Part shown: one piece after another, positions 34,743 to 46,147 of the stretch
Position numbering within the stretch: the stretch's first letter is position 1
Layout of the letters: each line of letters starts with the position of its first letter
Assembly: GCF_006363815.1 (NCBI RefSeq)
Contig: NZ_RRYT01000014.1
Span: 1-64,000 of the forward strand
Direction: 5' to 3'
DNA length: 64,000 bases
DNA from: Thermomonospora catenispora
Lineage (GTDB): Bacteria; Actinomycetota; Actinomycetes; Streptosporangiales; Streptosporangiaceae
The notes under the pieces: generated by a model
The model's database searches: none
What the model saw: only the letters and a program-made list of their open reading frames with translations
Told to the model about the DNA's origin: nothing
Translations under genes and position numbers: made by a program

Positions 34743-35669
34743 ATGCGTCTGCGGATCTTCACCGAGCCCCAGCAGGGGGCCACGTACGACACGCTGCTGA
34801 AGGTCGCCCGGGCGGCCGAGGATCTGGGTTTCGAGGCCTTCTTCCGGTCCGACCACTACCTGAAGATGGGCGACGTCACCGGCGAGCCCGGCCCGACCGA
34901 CGCCTGGATCACGCTGGCCGGGCTGGCCCGGGAGACCACGCGGATCCGGCTGGGCACGCTGATGACCGCCGCGACCTTCCGGCATCCCGGGCCGCTGGCG
35001 ATCTCCGTCGCCCAGGTCGACCAGATGAGCGGCGGGCGGGTCGAGTTCGGCATCGGCACCGGCTGGTACGACGCCGAGCACACCGCCTACGGCATCCCGT
35101 TCCCCAGCCTCAAGGAGCGTTTCGAGCGGCTGGAGGAGCAGCTGGAGATCATCACCGGGCTGTGGCGGACCCCGGCCGGGCAGACCTACTCGTTCGAGGG
35201 CGCCCACTACCGGCTGGCCGACTCGCCCGCACTGCCCAAGCCCGCTCAGCCCGGCGGCCCGCCGGTGCTGATCGGCGGGACCGGCGCCAAGCGCACCCCG
35301 CGTCTGGCCGCCATGTTCGCGCACGAGTACAACGTGCCGTTCAACCGGCCCGAGGAGACCAAGGCCGCCTTCGAGCGGGTGCGCGCCGCCTGCGAGCAGG
35401 CGGGCCGCACCGAGCCGATGATCTACTCCGCCGCCCAGGTGGTGTGCTGCGGGCGGGACGACGCCGAGATCGCCCGGCGCGCCGCGGCGATCGGCCGTGA
35501 GGTCCCCGAGCTGCGGGAGAACGGCCTGGCCGGCACCCCCCAGGAGATCGTGGACAAGATCGGCCGGTTCGCCGAGTTCGGCACCGAGTGCATCTATCTG
35601 CAGGTGCTGGACCTGTCCGACCTGGAGCACCTGGAGCTGCTGGCCGGCGAGGTCATGGCCAAGCTCTGA
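34743..35669 (+). CDS. LLM-class F420-dependent oxidoreductase
   Basis: A 308-residue TIM-barrel enzyme of the luciferase-like monooxygenase superfamily. Landmarks are LGFEAFFRSDHYLKMGD, VAQVDQMSGGRVEFGIGTGW with YDAEHTAYGIPF, and PPVLIGGTGAKRTPRLAAMF, the usual pattern of actinobacterial F420-dependent members. It would transfer hydride between F420 and an unidentified substrate. ATG 34743 has GAAG upstream. It stands alone, divergent from the methyltransferase and convergent with the MFS gene. Confidence 0.82.
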   Translation: MRLRIFTEPQQGATYDTLLKVARAAEDLGFEAFFRSDHYLKMGDVTGEPGPTDAWITLAGLARETTRIRLGTLMTAATFRHPGPLAISVAQVDQMSGGRVEFGIGTGWYDAEHTAYGIPFPSLKERFERLEEQLEIITGLWRTPAGQTYSFEGAHYRLADSPALPKPAQPGGPPVLIGGTGAKRTPRLAAMFAHEYNVPFNRPEETKAAFERVRAACEQAGRTEPMIYSAAQVVCCGRDDAEIARRAAAIGREVPELRENGLAGTPQEIVDKIGRFAEFGTECIYLQVLDLSDLEHLELLAGEVMAKL

Positions 35670-35774
35670 CGCGCCTTCGGCCGCGCGCCGTCGTGACCGC
35701 CCGGACGCACCCGCCCGGAGCGGTCACGACGGCGGCCTTCGGCAGGTCGGGCCCTCTGGAGTCCGGCCGTCGGG

Positions 35775-37235
35775 TCAGTGCCCGGCGGGGCCCTCCGGGC
35801 GGGCGCGCCGGGGCAGCAGGAACGTCAGGCCCGCGATGAGGACCATCACGGCGAGCTCGGTCAGCAGGGTGAGCTCCAGCGCCCCGACGAAGGCGGTCCG
35901 CCCGGTCCGGCCGCCGAGCGCGTCGAAGAACAGCGTGCCCAGCAGCGCGATGCCCAGCGCCCCGCCGAACTGCTGCACGGCGGTCAGCGAACCGGAGGCC
36001 GATCCGGTCTGCTCCGGCCGCACTCCGGCCAGCACGATGTCGAAGAACGGCGCCATCACCATGCTGGCGCCCACCCCGATCGCCGCCAGGGCCGGAACGA
36101 GCCGCCAGACGGTGACGTCGGCGCCCGACCAGTGCGCCGTCGCGTACGCCCCGGCGGTCCCTGCGATCATCACCAGCGTGCCCACCTGCATGGACAGCCG
36201 GCCGTGCCGTCGGGCCAGCCCTTGTGCGACGCCGAACCCCAGCGCCATGCCCACCGCCCACGACATGGAGGCCAGCCCCGCGCCCAGCGCCGAGTGACCC
36301 AGCCCGAGCTGGACGAACAGGCCGAGCACCAGGTTGAAGCCGATCATCGCGGCGAAGAACAGGGCGCCGAACACCAGCCCGCCGGAGAACGCCCGGTTGC
36401 GGAACAGCTCGGGGCTCACCAGCGGATCGCCGCCGCTTCGCAGCACCCGCCGCTCGTACCAGGCGAACAGCGCGAACACCGGGAGCGCGGCGGCCATCAT
36501 GGCGAACGTCCACCCGGGCCAGCCCAGCTCGCGGCCCTGCACCAGCGGGTGGATCACCAGCAGCGAGCCCAGCGCGGCCAGCAGCGCGCCCCCCGGATCG
36601 AGCCTGGTCCGCACGGCCGGACGTCCGGCGGGCAGCACCCACGGCCCGATCGCCAGCATGGCCAGCCCCAGCGGCAGGTTGATCAGGAAGATCATCCGCC
36701 AGCCGGTGCCGAACAGGTCGGCCTCCACCAGCCAGCCGGCCAGCACCGGGCCGGCCACCGCCGACAGCCCCAGCACCGGCCCGAACAGGCCGAACGCGGC
36801 GGCTCGCGTGGACTCGTCGAACATCTCGGTGATCAGGCCCAGTCCCTGCGGCAGCAGCAGCGCGCCGAACAGGCCCTGCGCCGCGCGGAAGCCGATGAGG
36901 AGGCCGGGGGAGGGGGCCAGCGCGCAGGCCAGCGAGGCGGCGGTGAACCCGGCGGCGCCGAGGAGGAACATCCGCCGGCGGCCGTGCACGTCGCCCAGCC
37001 GCCCGCCGGTGATCAGCCCGATCGCCATGGTCAGCGTGTAGGCGGCGCCCAACCACTGCAGCGAGGCGTACGAGCCGCCCAGGTCGGCCCGGATCGAGGG
37101 GGCGGCGATGTTGGTGACGGTCGCGTCCAGCATGTCCATCACCTCGGCGCACAGGATCACGGCGAGCGCGGCCCAGCGCCATCGGTGGGGCCCGGGAGGG
37201 GCGTCCGCGGGAGGACGGGTGGAGATCTGGGTCAT
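35775..37235 (-). CDS. MFS drug efflux transporter (DHA2, 14-helix type)
   Basis: A 486-residue transporter with about 14 hydrophobic helices. Motif A (GGRLGDVHGRRRMF) and motif C (LGLSAVAGPVLAGWLV) identify a drug:H+ antiporter of the EmrB/QacA group. It is divergent from a TetR gene across 141 bp carrying two palindromes, the standard layout of a repressor-controlled exporter. Substrates are unknown but probably hydrophobic or cationic compounds. Confidence 0.88.
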   Translation of the reverse strand: MTQISTRPPADAPPGPHRWRWAALAVILCAEVMDMLDATVTNIAAPSIRADLGGSYASLQWLGAAYTLTMAIGLITGGRLGDVHGRRRMFLLGAAGFTAASLACALAPSPGLLIGFRAAQGLFGALLLPQGLGLITEMFDESTRAAAFGLFGPVLGLSAVAGPVLAGWLVEADLFGTGWRMIFLINLPLGLAMLAIGPWVLPAGRPAVRTRLDPGGALLAALGSLLVIHPLVQGRELGWPGWTFAMMAAALPVFALFAWYERRVLRSGGDPLVSPELFRNRAFSGGLVFGALFFAAMIGFNLVLGLFVQLGLGHSALGAGLASMSWAVGMALGFGVAQGLARRHGRLSMQVGTLVMIAGTAGAYATAHWSGADVTVWRLVPALAAIGVGASMVMAPFFDIVLAGVRPEQTGSASGSLTAVQQFGGALGIALLGTLFFDALGGRTGRTAFVGALELTLLTELAVMVLIAGLTFLLPRRARPEGPAGH

Positions 37236-37260
37236 GAGGGCTCCGGAAAGGCGAACTGAA

Positions 37261-37294
37261 CGAACACTGTTCGTAGAACGAACGCTGTTCTACG
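37261..37294. promoter_or_regulatory. Palindromic operator pair between MFS and TetR genes
   Basis: CGAACACTGTTCG (37261-37273) is a 5-bp-arm palindrome, and CGTAGAAC (37272-37279) with GTTCTACG (37287-37294) forms a perfect 8-bp-arm one, the two overlapping at CG. GAACGGTGTTCG follows at 37299. This repeated GAAC-GTTC pattern in the gap between divergent genes is what a TetR repressor would bind. Confidence 0.75.
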
Positions 37295-37376
37295 ATGGGA
37301 ACGGTGTTCGTGTCAAATACGATGGTCATGGATCCCGTCTCAGGAGGAACCAGCCGCCCATCCGAAAGGCCGGACG

Positions 37377-38087
37377 ATGAGCTCAGCCGCCGAGCTGCCC
37401 ACCCCGCCGTGGCGCAAGCCCCGTCGAGGCGGTCGGACGCGCCGCCCGCTGAGCCGCGACCTGATCGTGGAGACCGCGCAGGCCGTCGTGCGCGCCGAAG
37501 GGCTGGACGCGGTCAGCATGCGGCGGGTGGCCCAGGAGCTGGGCACCGGACCGGCCTCGCTGTACGCCCACGTCTCCGACAAGGACGAGCTGCTGGAGCT
37601 GGTGGCCGACCGGATCGCCGGACAGATCCCGCTGCTGGAGCCCGACCCCGACCGCTGGCAGGACCAGATCCGCGAGTCCGCGCGGGCTGCCCGGCGGGTC
37701 TGGCGCTCCTACGCCGACATCTGCCGCGTCTTCCTGGGCCGCATCCCCACCGGCGAGAACCAGCTGCGGGTCGCCGAGAACCACCTGGCCATCATGCGGG
37801 CCGGGGGCGTGCCCGACCAGATCGCCGCCTGGTTCGTCGACCGGCTCGCCCTGCTCGTCACCTCCGACGTGCTGGAGGAGGCGGTCTTCGTGGCCAAGGT
37901 CCGCGAGGGATGGGATCCGGCGGAGTACTTCGCCCAGGTCCGCGGCTACTTCCGGAGCCTGCCGCCCGACCGCTTCCCCCACATCGTCTCGATGACGGAC
38001 CACCTCATGAACGCCGACGGCGATCAGCGGTTCGAGTTCGGCCTCGAGCTGATGATCCGCGGCCTGGCCTCCTACGTGGAGGACTGA
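37377..38087 (+). CDS. TetR-family transcriptional repressor
   Basis: A 236-residue regulator. The HTH is in DAVSMRRVAQELGTGPASLY and AHVSDKDELLELVADRI (about residues 40-75). The C-terminal ligand domain resembles the TetR_C type found in tetracycline-repressor-like proteins of actinomycetes. It most likely represses the divergent MFS exporter and itself through the palindromes. GAAAGG precedes ATG 37377. Its end overlaps by 16 bp the 3' end of the convergent PARG-like gene. Confidence 0.87.
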   Translation: MSSAAELPTPPWRKPRRGGRTRRPLSRDLIVETAQAVVRAEGLDAVSMRRVAQELGTGPASLYAHVSDKDELLELVADRIAGQIPLLEPDPDRWQDQIRESARAARRVWRSYADICRVFLGRIPTGENQLRVAENHLAIMRAGGVPDQIAAWFVDRLALLVTSDVLEEAVFVAKVREGWDPAEYFAQVRGYFRSLPPDRFPHIVSMTDHLMNADGDQRFEFGLELMIRGLASYVED

Positions 38088-38911
38088 CCGCCCAGCCGCC
38101 GGACGAACGCCGCATGACGGGGCGCGCCCGGCGCGGTGTCCCACACCGCGAACACCACGTGCTCGAACAGCCCGGCGAACGGGCCTCCGTCCAGCAGCAG
38201 CCCGGCGAACGCGTCGGCGACCTCGTCCGGATCGTTGCCGAACACACCGCACCCCCACGCGCCCAGCACCAGCCGCTCGTGCCCGTGGCGGTGGGCGACC
38301 GCCAGCACCTTGGCGGCCCGCCTTCGCAGCACCGGACCGACCCGCGCCCGCTGCTCCGGATCGCGCATCGCTCCGCGATTGGGCGCGGGCGAGGTCAAGA
38401 ACGCCACCCGATACGGCTCCTCCAGCAGCCGCCCGGCGTCGTCCCGGAACACCGGGACCCCCGGTGAATAGATCACCCGATCGCTGTAGAACGGGTCTTG
38501 CCGCCGGCGATGGAATGCATAGAACTCCGGCGCCGACCGCAGCGCGGCGTACAGTCCCGAAGAGCGGGCCAGCCCTTCCTCTTGCGCATGCGCGCCGCTG
38601 AGAAAACCCCCGCCGGGATTCTTGGCCGACGCGAAGTTCAACGCGGCGACCTGACGTCCGGGGGCGGTGAGGCGGCGGGCGGCGGCGAGGGTGGTCTCCT
38701 CGGTCACCTCGATCACCGTGTCCCGGGCGCCCCGGGGGAGCGCGTCCACCAGTGCCGCCAGCTCGTCCGGCAGATACAGCCGGGTGCCCCGGACGGCCTC
38801 GGCCAGCTCGTCGGCGATGGCGACGACACGGCCGGAGGGCGCGGTGTAAAAACCCTGCTCGAGAAAGCCGACCGTCTCGGCGGCGACGGCCCGGCGGTGC
38901 TGTCTTCTCAT
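38072..38911 (-). CDS. TIGR02452-family (bacterial PARG/macrodomain-like) protein
   Basis: A 279-residue protein with the family signature: NFASAKNPGGGFL (residues 92-104) followed by AHAQEEGLARSS with Glu111-Glu112, as in bacterial poly(ADP-ribose) glycohydrolases. The C-terminal LVLGAWGCGVFGNDP also occurs in macrodomain folds. It would cleave ADP-ribose from a protein or nucleic acid. I chose ATG 38911 over an upstream in-frame start at 38953. It is divergent from hen1, with 108 bp between starts, so the two units may share a regulatory region. Confidence 0.85.
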   Translation of the reverse strand: MRRQHRRAVAAETVGFLEQGFYTAPSGRVVAIADELAEAVRGTRLYLPDELAALVDALPRGARDTVIEVTEETTLAAARRLTAPGRQVAALNFASAKNPGGGFLSGAHAQEEGLARSSGLYAALRSAPEFYAFHRRRQDPFYSDRVIYSPGVPVFRDDAGRLLEEPYRVAFLTSPAPNRGAMRDPEQRARVGPVLRRRAAKVLAVAHRHGHERLVLGAWGCGVFGNDPDEVADAFAGLLLDGGPFAGLFEHVVFAVWDTAPGAPRHAAFVRRLGGQSST

Positions 38912-39019
38912 GATCGCCGCCGATTCTGCCGTCTCAATGCACCCGAACGCCACACCTTTTCATTCCGAGCGCGTTATTCGGTTGCTTCGAGAGCGGGCGG
39001 ACCCGGGAGACTGGATTTC

Positions 39020-40480
39020 GTGCTATTGACGATCACTACCACGGCGGAACCGGCGACCGATCTGGGGTTCCTGCTGCACAAGCACCCCGACCGGGTGCAG
39101 CGGTTCCCCCAGTCGTTCGGGACGGCGCACGTCTTCTATCCCGAGGCGGATCAGGACCGGTGCACGGCCGCGCTGATGCTGGAGATCGACCCGATCGCGC
39201 TGGTCCGCACCCGGCGCCGCGACACCCCCGACTTCTCCCTGGGCCAGTACGTCAACGACCGCCCCTACGCGGCGTCGTCGCTGCTGGCGTCGGCGATGGC
39301 GAACGTGTTCCGCACCGCGCTGCGGGGACGCTGCGACGCCCGGCCCGAGCTGGCCGCCAGCGCGATCCCGCTGGAGGTCGCGCTGCCCGCGCTGCCCTGC
39401 CGGGGCGGCCCCGGCCTGGCCGAGGAGCTGTTCGCCCCGCTGGGCTGGCGGGTCGAGGCGACGCCCGTCCCGCTGGACCCGGGCTTCCCCGAGTGGGGCG
39501 ACTCGCGGTACGTGTCGCTGACCCTGCGCGGCACGCTGCGGCTGGCCGCCGCCCTCAACCAGGTCTACGTGCTGCTGCCGGTGCTGGACCAGGCCAAGCA
39601 CTACTGGATGTCGCCCCAGGAGGTCGACAAGCTGATCCGGGCCGGAGAGGGCTGGCTGGCCGACCACCCCGCCCGCACCACCATCGTCCGCCGCTACCTG
39701 GCCAACCGGCGCGGCCTGGTCCGCAGCGCGCTCGGCCGGCTCGCCGAGGCCGAGGACGCGCCCGAGGACGCCCTCGACCGCGGCCCCATCGACGAGGAGC
39801 CCCCCGCCGCCGGCGCCGCCGACGAGACCGCCGGAGCCGACGTCGCCGACGGGGTCGTCGAGGCCGACGGGGAGCTGCCCGCCGCGCCGCCCGTCCCGCT
39901 GGCCGAACGGCGCATCGCGGCCGTGCTGGAGGTGCTCCGCCAGGAGGGCGCCACCAGCGTCATCGACCTGGGCTGCGGCTCCGGCAAGCTGCTGAAGCGG
40001 ATGCTGGCCGACCCGTTCTTCACCCGGGTCGCGGGCACCGACGTCTCGCACCGCGCGCTGACGATGGCCCGCCGCGCCCTGCAGGCGGTCCGCACGAACG
40101 CCCGATGGACGGTGTTCCCCGGGGCGCTGACCTACGCCGACGACCGCTTCCACGGCTATGACGCGGCCGTGCTCATGGAGGTGATCGAGCACATCGACCC
40201 GCCCCGGCTGCCCGCCGTCGAACGCGTGGTCTTCGGCGACGCCCGGCCCCGCGTCGTGGTGGTGACCACGCCGAACGTCGAGTACAACGTCCGCTACGCG
40301 GGCCTGGCGTCGGACGCGATGCGCCACCCCGACCACCGCTTCGAGTGGACCCGCGCCGAGTTCCGCGCCTGGACCGAGAAGGTCGCGCGGACCCACGGCT
40401 ACACCGTCCGCCACCTGCCCGTGGGCGAGGACGACCCCGAGGTCGGCCCGCCGACACAGATGGGGGTGTTCACCCGATGA
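39020..40480 (+). CDS. hen1: RNA 3'-terminal ribose 2'-O-methyltransferase Hen1
   Basis: A 486-residue protein of two parts. The N-terminal half (about residues 1-245: FLLHKHPDRVQRFPQSFGTA, then YVNDRPYAASSLLASAMANV) is the bacterial Hen1 domain that activates the ligase of Pnkp. The C-terminal half is the methyltransferase: VIDLGCGSGKLLKRML binds SAM, and EVIEHID supplies the metal-binding Glu/Glu/His. An acidic Ala/Pro linker joins them. Hen1 2'-O-methylates the 3' end at an RNA break before ligation, protecting the repaired site from re-cleavage. The start is GTG 39020; overlap with pnkp is ATGA. Confidence 0.93.
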   Translation: MLLTITTTAEPATDLGFLLHKHPDRVQRFPQSFGTAHVFYPEADQDRCTAALMLEIDPIALVRTRRRDTPDFSLGQYVNDRPYAASSLLASAMANVFRTALRGRCDARPELAASAIPLEVALPALPCRGGPGLAEELFAPLGWRVEATPVPLDPGFPEWGDSRYVSLTLRGTLRLAAALNQVYVLLPVLDQAKHYWMSPQEVDKLIRAGEGWLADHPARTTIVRRYLANRRGLVRSALGRLAEAEDAPEDALDRGPIDEEPPAAGAADETAGADVADGVVEADGELPAAPPVPLAERRIAAVLEVLRQEGATSVIDLGCGSGKLLKRMLADPFFTRVAGTDVSHRALTMARRALQAVRTNARWTVFPGALTYADDRFHGYDAAVLMEVIEHIDPPRLPAVERVVFGDARPRVVVVTTPNVEYNVRYAGLASDAMRHPDHRFEWTRAEFRAWTEKVARTHGYTVRHLPVGEDDPEVGPPTQMGVFTR

Positions 40481-43038
40481 CCGAGATCACGATCCCCGAG
40501 CTGGGACTGGTCGTGCTCGTCGGCGTGTCCGGATCCGGCAAGTCCCACTTCGCCCGCAAGCACTTCACGCCCACCCAGGTGGTCTCCTCCGACCGCTGCC
40601 GCGCCGTCGTCTCCGACGACGAGAACGACCAGTCCGCCACCGGGGACGCGTTCGAGCTGCTGCACTTCATCGTCGCCACCCGACTGCGGCGCGGGCTGCT
40701 GACCGTCGTGGACGCCACCAACCTGCAGCCGCGCAACCGGCAGCAGCTCGTGCGGATCGCCAAGGACCACGACGTGCCGGCGGTGGCGATCGTGCTGAAG
40801 GTCCCGCTGAAGGTCGCGCAGGAGCGCAACGCCGCCCGCCCCGACCGGTGTCTGCCCCCTCACGTGCTGCCCCGCCAGCACCGGGAGCTGCGGCACGGGC
40901 TGAAGAGCCTGAGCCGGGAGTTCCACCGGCACTACGTGCTCGACGGGGTCGAGGAGATCGACGCCGCCACCGTCGTCTACGCCAAGGCCCGGCACGACAG
41001 GCGGGAGCTGACCGGGCCGTTCGACATCATCGGCGACGTCCACGGCTGCCGCCCCGAGCTGGAGACCCTGCTGACCCGGCTGGGATACCGGATCGAACGC
41101 GACGCCGACGGCCGGGCCCGCGGCGCCCGCCACCCCGAGGGCCGCACCGCCGTGTTCGTCGGGGACCTGGTCGACCGCGGCCCCGACACCCCCGGCGTGC
41201 TGCGCCTGGTCATGGGGATGGTCGAGACCGGCGACGCGTTGTGCGTGTCCGGCAACCACGAGGACAAGCTGGTCCGCGCCCTGCGGGGCCGCAAGGTCAA
41301 GATCAGCCACGGGCTGGCCGCGTCGCTGACCCAGCTCGAGGCCGAGCCGGAGGAGTTCCGCGACCGGGTGCGGACCTTCCTGGGCGACCTGGTCAGCCAC
41401 TACATGCTGGACGGCGGGCGGCTGGTGGTGGCGCACGCCGGGCTCAAGGAGAAGTACCAGGGCCGCTCCTCGGGCCGGGTCCGCGCGTTCGCCCTCTACG
41501 GCGACACCACCGGGGAGACCGACGAGTACGGGCTGCCGGTGCGCTACCCGTGGGCCGAGGACTACCGGGGCCGGGCCATGGTCGTCTACGGCCACACCCC
41601 GATCCCCGAACCGGAATGGGTCAACAACACCATCTGCCTGGACACCGGATGCGTGTTCGGCGGCCGGCTCACCGCGCTCCGCTACCCCGAACGCGAGCTG
41701 GTCTCCGTCCCCGCCGAGCGGGTCTGGTACCCGCCGGTCCGCCCGCTGGAGGCCGCGGCCCCGGACGCCTCGGCGGCCGGCGCCCGCCGGGAACGCGACG
41801 TGCTCAAGATCTCCGACGTGCACGACCTGAACGGCGTGCGGACCTCGCTGCTGGGGCGGGTCGCGGTCCGCGAGGAGAACGCGCTGGCCGCCCTGGAGGT
41901 GATGAGCCGGTTCGCGATCGACCCGCGCTGGCTGGTGTACCTGCCGCCCACCATGGCCCCGGCCGCCGCCTCCTCCCTGCCCGGCTACCTGGAGCATCCG
42001 GCCGAGGCGTTCGAGGCCTACCGCGGGGACGGGCTGGAGCGGGTGGTGTGCGAGGAGAAGCACATGGGCTCGCGGGCCATCGCGGTGGTCTGCCGGGACG
42101 CCGGGACGGCCGCCGATCGCTTCGGCGTGGACGACGGCACCACCGGAGCCCTCTACACCCGCACCGGCCGGGCGTTCTTCCGCGACCCGGCCCGCACCGA
42201 GGAGGTGCTGGACAGGCTGCGGGACGCGATCGGCGCGGCCGGGCTGTGGGACGAGCTCGGCACCGGCTGGCTGGTGCTGGACTGTGAGCTGATGCCGTGG
42301 TCGGTCAAGGCCATGGACCTCATCCGCACCCAGTACGCGGCCACCGCGGCCGCCGCCCGCGCCGCGCTGCCCGCCGCCACCGCCGCCCTGGAGCGGGCCG
42401 CCGCCCGCGGCCTGGACGTGGCGGACCTGCGGGCGCGCACGGCGCGCCGGGCGGGCAACGCGGCGGCGTTCCGCGACGCCTACGCCCGCTACTGCTGGAC
42501 CGTCGACGGACTCGAGGGGGTCCGGCTCGCCCCGTTCCAGATCCTGGCGGGCGAGGGGACCTCGTACGCCGCCGCCCGCGACCACCTGTGGCACCTGCGG
42601 ATCGCCGACCGGCTGGCCGCCGCCGACCCGAGCGGGCTGCTGGCCCCCACCGCCTCGCGGGTGGTGGAGCTGGCCTCGGAGGAGTCGGAGGCCGCCGTCA
42701 CCGAGTGGTGGCTCGACCTCACCGAGAACGGCGGCGAGGGCATGGTCGTCAAGCCCCTCGGCTCCGCGCCCGCGGGCGGGAAGGTGCAGCCGGGCCTGAA
42801 ATGCCGGGGCCGCGAATACCTGCGGATCATCTACGGGCCCGACTACGCCGACCCGGAGAACCTGGAGCGCCTCCGCGACCGCGGGCTGGGCCGGAAGCGG
42901 GCGCTGGCGCTGCGGGAGCACGCCCTCGGCATGGAGGCGCTGGACCGGCTCACCGCCGGGGAGCCCCTCTGGCGCGTCCACCAGGCCGTCTTCGCGGTGC
43001 TGGCGCTGGAGTGCGAGCCCGTCGACCCGCGGCTGTGA
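40477..43038 (+). CDS. pnkp: Polynucleotide kinase-phosphatase-ligase Pnkp (RNA repair)
   Basis: An 853-residue three-domain RNA repair enzyme. Kinase: P-loop GVSGSGKS at 16-23. Metallophosphatase: GDVHG (186-190), GDLVDRG (229-235), GNHED (259-263) and a late GHTP motif, removing 2',3'-cyclic phosphates. Ligase-like adenylyltransferase: CEEKHMGSR (525-533) with Lys528 as expected nucleophile, LDCELMPWS and [11 protein letters not shown]. All key motifs are intact. It is translationally coupled to hen1, with which it forms the repair heterotetramer in studied bacteria. Targets are probably ribotoxin-cut tRNAs, though none is shown here. Confidence 0.95.
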   Translation: MTEITIPELGLVVLVGVSGSGKSHFARKHFTPTQVVSSDRCRAVVSDDENDQSATGDAFELLHFIVATRLRRGLLTVVDATNLQPRNRQQLVRIAKDHDVPAVAIVLKVPLKVAQERNAARPDRCLPPHVLPRQHRELRHGLKSLSREFHRHYVLDGVEEIDAATVVYAKARHDRRELTGPFDIIGDVHGCRPELETLLTRLGYRIERDADGRARGARHPEGRTAVFVGDLVDRGPDTPGVLRLVMGMVETGDALCVSGNHEDKLVRALRGRKVKISHGLAASLTQLEAEPEEFRDRVRTFLGDLVSHYMLDGGRLVVAHAGLKEKYQGRSSGRVRAFALYGDTTGETDEYGLPVRYPWAEDYRGRAMVVYGHTPIPEPEWVNNTICLDTGCVFGGRLTALRYPERELVSVPAERVWYPPVRPLEAAAPDASAAGARRERDVLKISDVHDLNGVRTSLLGRVAVREENALAALEVMSRFAIDPRWLVYLPPTMAPAAASSLPGYLEHPAEAFEAYRGDGLERVVCEEKHMGSRAIAVVCRDAGTAADRFGVDDGTTGALYTRTGRAFFRDPARTEEVLDRLRDAIGAAGLWDELGTGWLVLDCELMPWSVKAMDLIRTQYAATAAAARAALPAATAALERAAARGLDVADLRARTARRAGNAAAFRDAYARYCWTVDGLEGVRLAPFQILAGEGTSYAAARDHLWHLRIADRLAAADPSGLLAPTASRVVELASEESEAAVTEWWLDLTENGGEGMVVKPLGSAPAGGKVQPGLKCRGREYLRIIYGPDYADPENLERLRDRGLGRKRALALREHALGMEALDRLTAGEPLWRVHQAVFAVLALECEPVDPRL

Positions 43039-43084
43039 CGCACGCCCCGGTTTGGCGCCGGGGCGGAATGCGAACATTGAGGGC

Positions 43085-44725
<1,641 letters not shown>

Positions 44726-44832
44726 CCCGTCCGCCCGCGGGCCGACCCCGGCCCGTCCGGGCCGCCGGGGACCGCCCGCCCGGGGCCGGCGCGTGGGCGG
44801 CCCTTCCCGGGACCGCCCGACCGTGGACGGCC

Positions 44833-44861
44833 GCCCGGCGGACGGCCGTCGTCCGCCGGGC
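44833..44861. terminator. Hairpin between convergent pgm and zinc-ribbon genes
   Basis: GCCCGGCGGAC (44833-44843) pairs perfectly with GTCCGCCGGGC (44851-44861) around a 7-base loop. Position between convergent stops suits a shared terminator. Confidence 0.6.
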
Positions 44862-44874
44862 GCGGGACTGCGGC

Positions 44875-45150
44875 TCAGGTGGAGAACAGCATGTGGAACA
44901 CGCTGCGGTGCCGGTAGTACGGCGTGCCGTGGTGGTGGTGATGCACCTGCGGGGCCGCACCCCAGGCCGGGGCCGCGGGCGCCGCCGGCGGGGGCGGCGG
45001 GGCGGCCTGCATGTACTGCTGCTGCATCCTGGTGAGGGCCTCGAGCTCGCCGTAGTCCAGGAAGATCCCCCGGCACATCTCACACTGCTCGATGTGGACA
45101 CCGTTGCGGTCGTACGTCCGCATCGCGCCACGACACTTGGGGCACTGCAT
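44875..45150 (-). CDS. Zf-TFIIB-type zinc-ribbon protein
   Basis: A 91-residue protein. MQCPKCRGAM and IEQCEMCRGIFLDYGELE supply two CxxC pairs typical of the small zf-TFIIB family. The rest is low-complexity Pro/Ala with a five-His run (QVHHHHHGTPY) and ends HMLFST. The family is common in actinobacteria, with unknown function. AAGG precedes ATG 45150. Confidence 0.78.
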   Translation of the reverse strand: MQCPKCRGAMRTYDRNGVHIEQCEMCRGIFLDYGELEALTRMQQQYMQAAPPPPPAAPAAPAWGAAPQVHHHHHGTPYYRHRSVFHMLFST

Positions 45151-45204
45151 CGCCTTACATCCTTCCGTCACGGAAGTCCCCGACTCGACCACCATAGGAC
45201 CAGA

Positions 45205-46113
45205 TCACGTCCGCGGAGACCCCCTGGTGGCAGAGATTCTGCTGCATGCGTCGACGAGTGCGTCCTCGAACCCGTCGAGCGGCCGCCCTGCGGACCGCGC
45301 AGATATGACGCAGGTGGCCGCGATTTGGATCGCCAAAGTTTGCGCCGGTATGTCCAGCCGGTCCCACAGCTCTCCCTCGGGGGTCGCCGCCGGGCCCCCG
45401 GCGGAGGCGTAGCCGGCCAGCAGACGGGACCAGTCCTCCGGCGGCAGCACCCCCGCCGAGAACAGCGCCGCGGGCCGCGCCAGGTCCCACGCCGGATCCC
45501 CGATCCCCAGGTCCTCGACGTCGATCATCCGCCACGCCCCGTCCGGCATCCGCACCAGCTGACCCAGATGCCAGTCCCCGTGGATCAGCGTCGGACGCGG
45601 GGGCGGCGGCGCCGGAGCCTCCCCGCGCACCCAGGCGGGCAGGCCCGCGAACGCCTCCCGGATCACCCGTTCCGCCGCCCCGTCGGGGCTCAGCCGGGCG
45701 ACCGCCCGGGCGGCGCGCACCGGCCGCTCCCAGCGCGGCACCGTGAGCCGGCGATGGTCGGTCAGATGCAGCCGCGCCAGCAGCCGGCCCCCCTCCTCCC
45801 ACGGAGGGTCCTCCGGACCGACCGGCTCCCCGTACGGCCACACCGTCACCACCCGGTCCCGCACCCGGCGGGGCGGCCCCACCGGCGGCAACAGCAGCTC
45901 GGGCAGCGCGGCGGCCGCGGCCATCCGCGCGGCCAGCGGCGGCCCGGTGTCCCGCCCGGCCTGATGCGCCTTGACCACCACCCCGCCCACCCGGAGCACC
46001 AGCACCCCGTGCCGGTCGTACAGCGTGACCGGCTCGGCGTCGGGATCGCCGCCGGGCGCCGCCCGGCCGATCGCGACCAGCTCGGCGTCCAGGGCGGAGG
46101 GGGCATCGGACAT
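45205..46113 (-). CDS. Aminoglycoside phosphotransferase-like kinase
   Basis: A 302-residue protein of the APH/choline kinase fold. The catalytic loop is LIHGDWHLGQLV and the metal-binding loop is MIDVEDLGIGDPAWDLARPA. N-terminal nucleotide-binding strands include LYDRHGVLVLRVGGVVVK with the ATP-contacting Lys. The substrate is unknown; such proteins phosphorylate antibiotics, sugars or choline-like compounds, and resistance is not implied. ATG 46113 is chosen; 46125 is also in frame. It is divergent from the nucleotidyltransferase gene, with starts only 34 bp apart. Confidence 0.78.
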   Translation of the reverse strand: MSDAPSALDAELVAIGRAAPGGDPDAEPVTLYDRHGVLVLRVGGVVVKAHQAGRDTGPPLAARMAAAAALPELLLPPVGPPRRVRDRVVTVWPYGEPVGPEDPPWEEGGRLLARLHLTDHRRLTVPRWERPVRAARAVARLSPDGAAERVIREAFAGLPAWVRGEAPAPPPPRPTLIHGDWHLGQLVRMPDGAWRMIDVEDLGIGDPAWDLARPAALFSAGVLPPEDWSRLLAGYASAGGPAATPEGELWDRLDIPAQTLAIQIAATCVISARSAGRPLDGFEDALVDACSRISATRGSPRT

Positions 46114-46147
46114 GTCCGGCAGCATACGCATGTGCCACGCTGGTGTC

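Noticed and set aside
45205-46113. Aminoglycoside resistance gene
   Set aside because: The APH fold is clear, but the family is broad and no resistance-type neighbours or specific resistance motifs are present.
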